A stretch of 48,408 nucleotides of DNA from assembly GCA_004557905.1 (NCBI GenBank), contig SFFH01000005.1:1-48408 (forward strand), in the 5' to 3' direction. The DNA is from Clostridiales bacterium (GTDB taxonomy: Bacteria > Bacillota > Clostridia > Christensenellales > Aristaeellaceae). A model generated the notes under the pieces. It was not told the origin of the DNA. It did no database searches and was given only the letters and a program-made list of their open reading frames with translations. A program made the position numbers and the translations under genes. Position 1 is the first letter of the stretch, and each line of letters opens with the position of its first letter. This document shows positions 47,211 to 48,408 of the stretch, one piece after another.

Positions 47211-48407
47211 ATGAGCCGAATGATCGGTACTGTTTCCATGGGCGTGCGCGCGCCCATTATCCGCGAGGGCGACGACCTGGTGGAGATCGTCACCGGTTCC
47301 ATTGCGGAAGCGATGAAGGAGGACGGCCTCAAGCCGCGCGATCGTGACATCGTCGCCATGACTGAAGCGATTGTCGCCCGTGCCCAGGGCAACTACGCCA
47401 CCGTCGACAATATCGCCGACGACGTGCGCGCCAAGCTCGGCGGCGAAACCATCGGCGTGATCTTCCCGATCCTGAGCCGCAACCGTTTCGCCATCTGCCT
47501 GCGCGGCATCGCCAAGGGCGCAAAGAAGATCGTCCTGATGCTCAGCTATCCGTCCGACGAGGTGGGCAATCACCTGCTGGACCTCGACCTGCTCGATGAG
47601 AAGGGCGTCAATCCCTACAGCGACGTGCTGACGCTCGAGCGCTATCGCGAGCTGTTCGGCTATATCAAGCACCCGTTCACGGGCGTGGATTACATCGAAT
47701 ACTATTCCAACCTGATCCGCGAGATGGGCGCCGAGGTGGAGGTCATCTTCGCCAACGATCCGCGCGCGATCCTCAAGTACACCAAAAATGTGCTGGCCTG
47801 CGACATCCATACCCGCGCCCGCACCAAGCGCCTGCTCAGGGCTGCCGGCGCCGAGCGCGTGTTCGGCCTGGACGAGATCCTCAACGCCCCGGTGAACGGC
47901 AGCGGCTGCAACGAGAAGTACGGCCTGTTGGGCTCCAACAAGTCCACTGAGGACAAGGTCAAGCTGTTCCCACGCGACTGCCAGGACCTCGTGGAGAAGA
48001 TTCAGGCGAAGCTGCTGGAAATCACCGGCAAGCACATCGAGGTCATGGTCTACGGCGACGGCGCGTTCAAGGACCCGGTCGGCAAGATCTGGGAGCTGGC
48101 GGACCCGGTCGTCTCCCCGGCCTACACAGCCGGCCTGGAGGGCACGCCCAACGAGCTCAAGCTCAAGTACCTGGCCGACAACGACTTCGCCGATCTGTCC
48201 GGCGAGGCGCTGCGTGACGCCATCAAGGGCAAGATTCAGCAGAAGGACGGCAGCAGTCTGGTGGGCAACATGGCTGCCCAGGGCACGACCCCGCGCCGTC
48301 TGACCGACCTGATCGGCTCCCTGTGCGACCTGACCTCCGGCTCCGGCGACAAGGGCACCCCGATCATCTACATCCAGGGCTATTTCGACAACTACACCAA
48401 CGACTGA
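47211..48407 (+). CDS. CofE-like F420-0:gamma-glutamyl ligase family protein
   Basis: A 398-residue complete protein; its stop lies one base before the window edge. The opening GVRAPIIREGDDLVEIV and DIVAMTEAIVARAQGN matches the CofE/FbiB-like ligase family (PF01996). The conserved ADPVVSPAYTAGLEGTPNE and the C-terminal RRLTDLIGSLCDL are also typical of the Clostridia branch. F420 is not known from this type of organism and no other F420 genes are seen, so the real substrate may be another acceptor. Start ATG 47211 follows AGAGGAG. Confidence 0.82.
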   Translation: MSRMIGTVSMGVRAPIIREGDDLVEIVTGSIAEAMKEDGLKPRDRDIVAMTEAIVARAQGNYATVDNIADDVRAKLGGETIGVIFPILSRNRFAICLRGIAKGAKKIVLMLSYPSDEVGNHLLDLDLLDEKGVNPYSDVLTLERYRELFGYIKHPFTGVDYIEYYSNLIREMGAEVEVIFANDPRAILKYTKNVLACDIHTRARTKRLLRAAGAERVFGLDEILNAPVNGSGCNEKYGLLGSNKSTEDKVKLFPRDCQDLVEKIQAKLLEITGKHIEVMVYGDGAFKDPVGKIWELADPVVSPAYTAGLEGTPNELKLKYLADNDFADLSGEALRDAIKGKIQQKDGSSLVGNMAAQGTTPRRLTDLIGSLCDLTSGSGDKGTPIIYIQGYFDNYTND

Positions 48408-48408
48408 T

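Overview
The window reads as a GC-rich chromosome segment from an uncultured or gut-type member of the Bacillota (class Clostridia; Christensenellales/Oscillospirales-like is my best guess). The evidence is the ruvC-ruvA-DUF4250-ruvB-queA-tgt-yajC-TIGR04086 neighbourhood, a SPOCS-domain (spore coat type) protein, LPXTG pilins with sortases, AGGAGG-type ribosome sites, and near-consensus sigma-A promoters with mostly 17-bp spacers. No ribosomal RNA, phage integrase, transposase or CRISPR array is visible.

Layout. 1-7.9 kb: Holliday-junction and queuosine genes running into yajC, with a GH2 beta-glucuronidase-like gene inserted between tgt and yajC, and two copies of a 63-bp double-hairpin repeat. 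8-13.6 kb: a CPA2-type cation/proton antiporter, an SGNH/sialate-esterase-like hydrolase, and an operon of an apparently metal-blind metallophosphoesterase-like secreted protein, a sensor kinase and an OmpR-type regulator, preceded by four GTTTA-like boxes at 11-bp period. 13.6-21.1 kb: branched-chain amino acid uptake by two routes, a LysR regulator divergent from brnQ, and a minus-strand livK-livH-livM-livG-livF ABC system. 21.2-25.4 kb: an SseB-like protein, two acetyltransferases and the SPOCS protein. 25.4-25.9 kb: tRNA-Ser(UGA) and tRNA-Ser(GCU), followed by an element that duplicates the last 21 bases of the second tRNA. 26-34.7 kb: an arabinan/arabino-oligosaccharide locus: GH127 and LacI on the minus strand, divergent from an ABC importer (binding protein and two permeases) and a GH51 arabinofuranosidase. 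The shared intergenic region has back-to-back promoters and a perfect 16-bp LacI-type operator. The importer ATPase is not in the window.

34.8-47.0 kb: a seven-gene sortase/pilus island behind a perfect consensus promoter: coiled-coil protein, type I signal peptidase, a 2131-residue surface protein, backbone pilin, class C sortase, minor pilin, and a second sortase with a duplicated Trp/Pro-rich module. The giant protein joins an acidic repeat, a CHAP-type amidase domain, three SH3-like domains, two low-complexity linkers, two Cys/His (C-x4-HxH-x3-C-x8-C) modules, a von Willebrand A domain, a Cna-B/SpaA-like domain and LPQTG. This is the most unusual system here: a presumed pilus-tip adhesin that carries its own peptidoglycan-cleaving domain. 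The window closes with a complete CofE-like (F420-0:glutamate ligase family) gene.

Functionally the segment combines core DNA repair and tRNA modification with gut-niche functions: plant arabinan use, glucuronide or other conjugate hydrolysis, amino-acid scavenging and adhesion. Both ABC binding proteins lack a lipobox cysteine, which is unusual for a monoderm Gram-positive organism.
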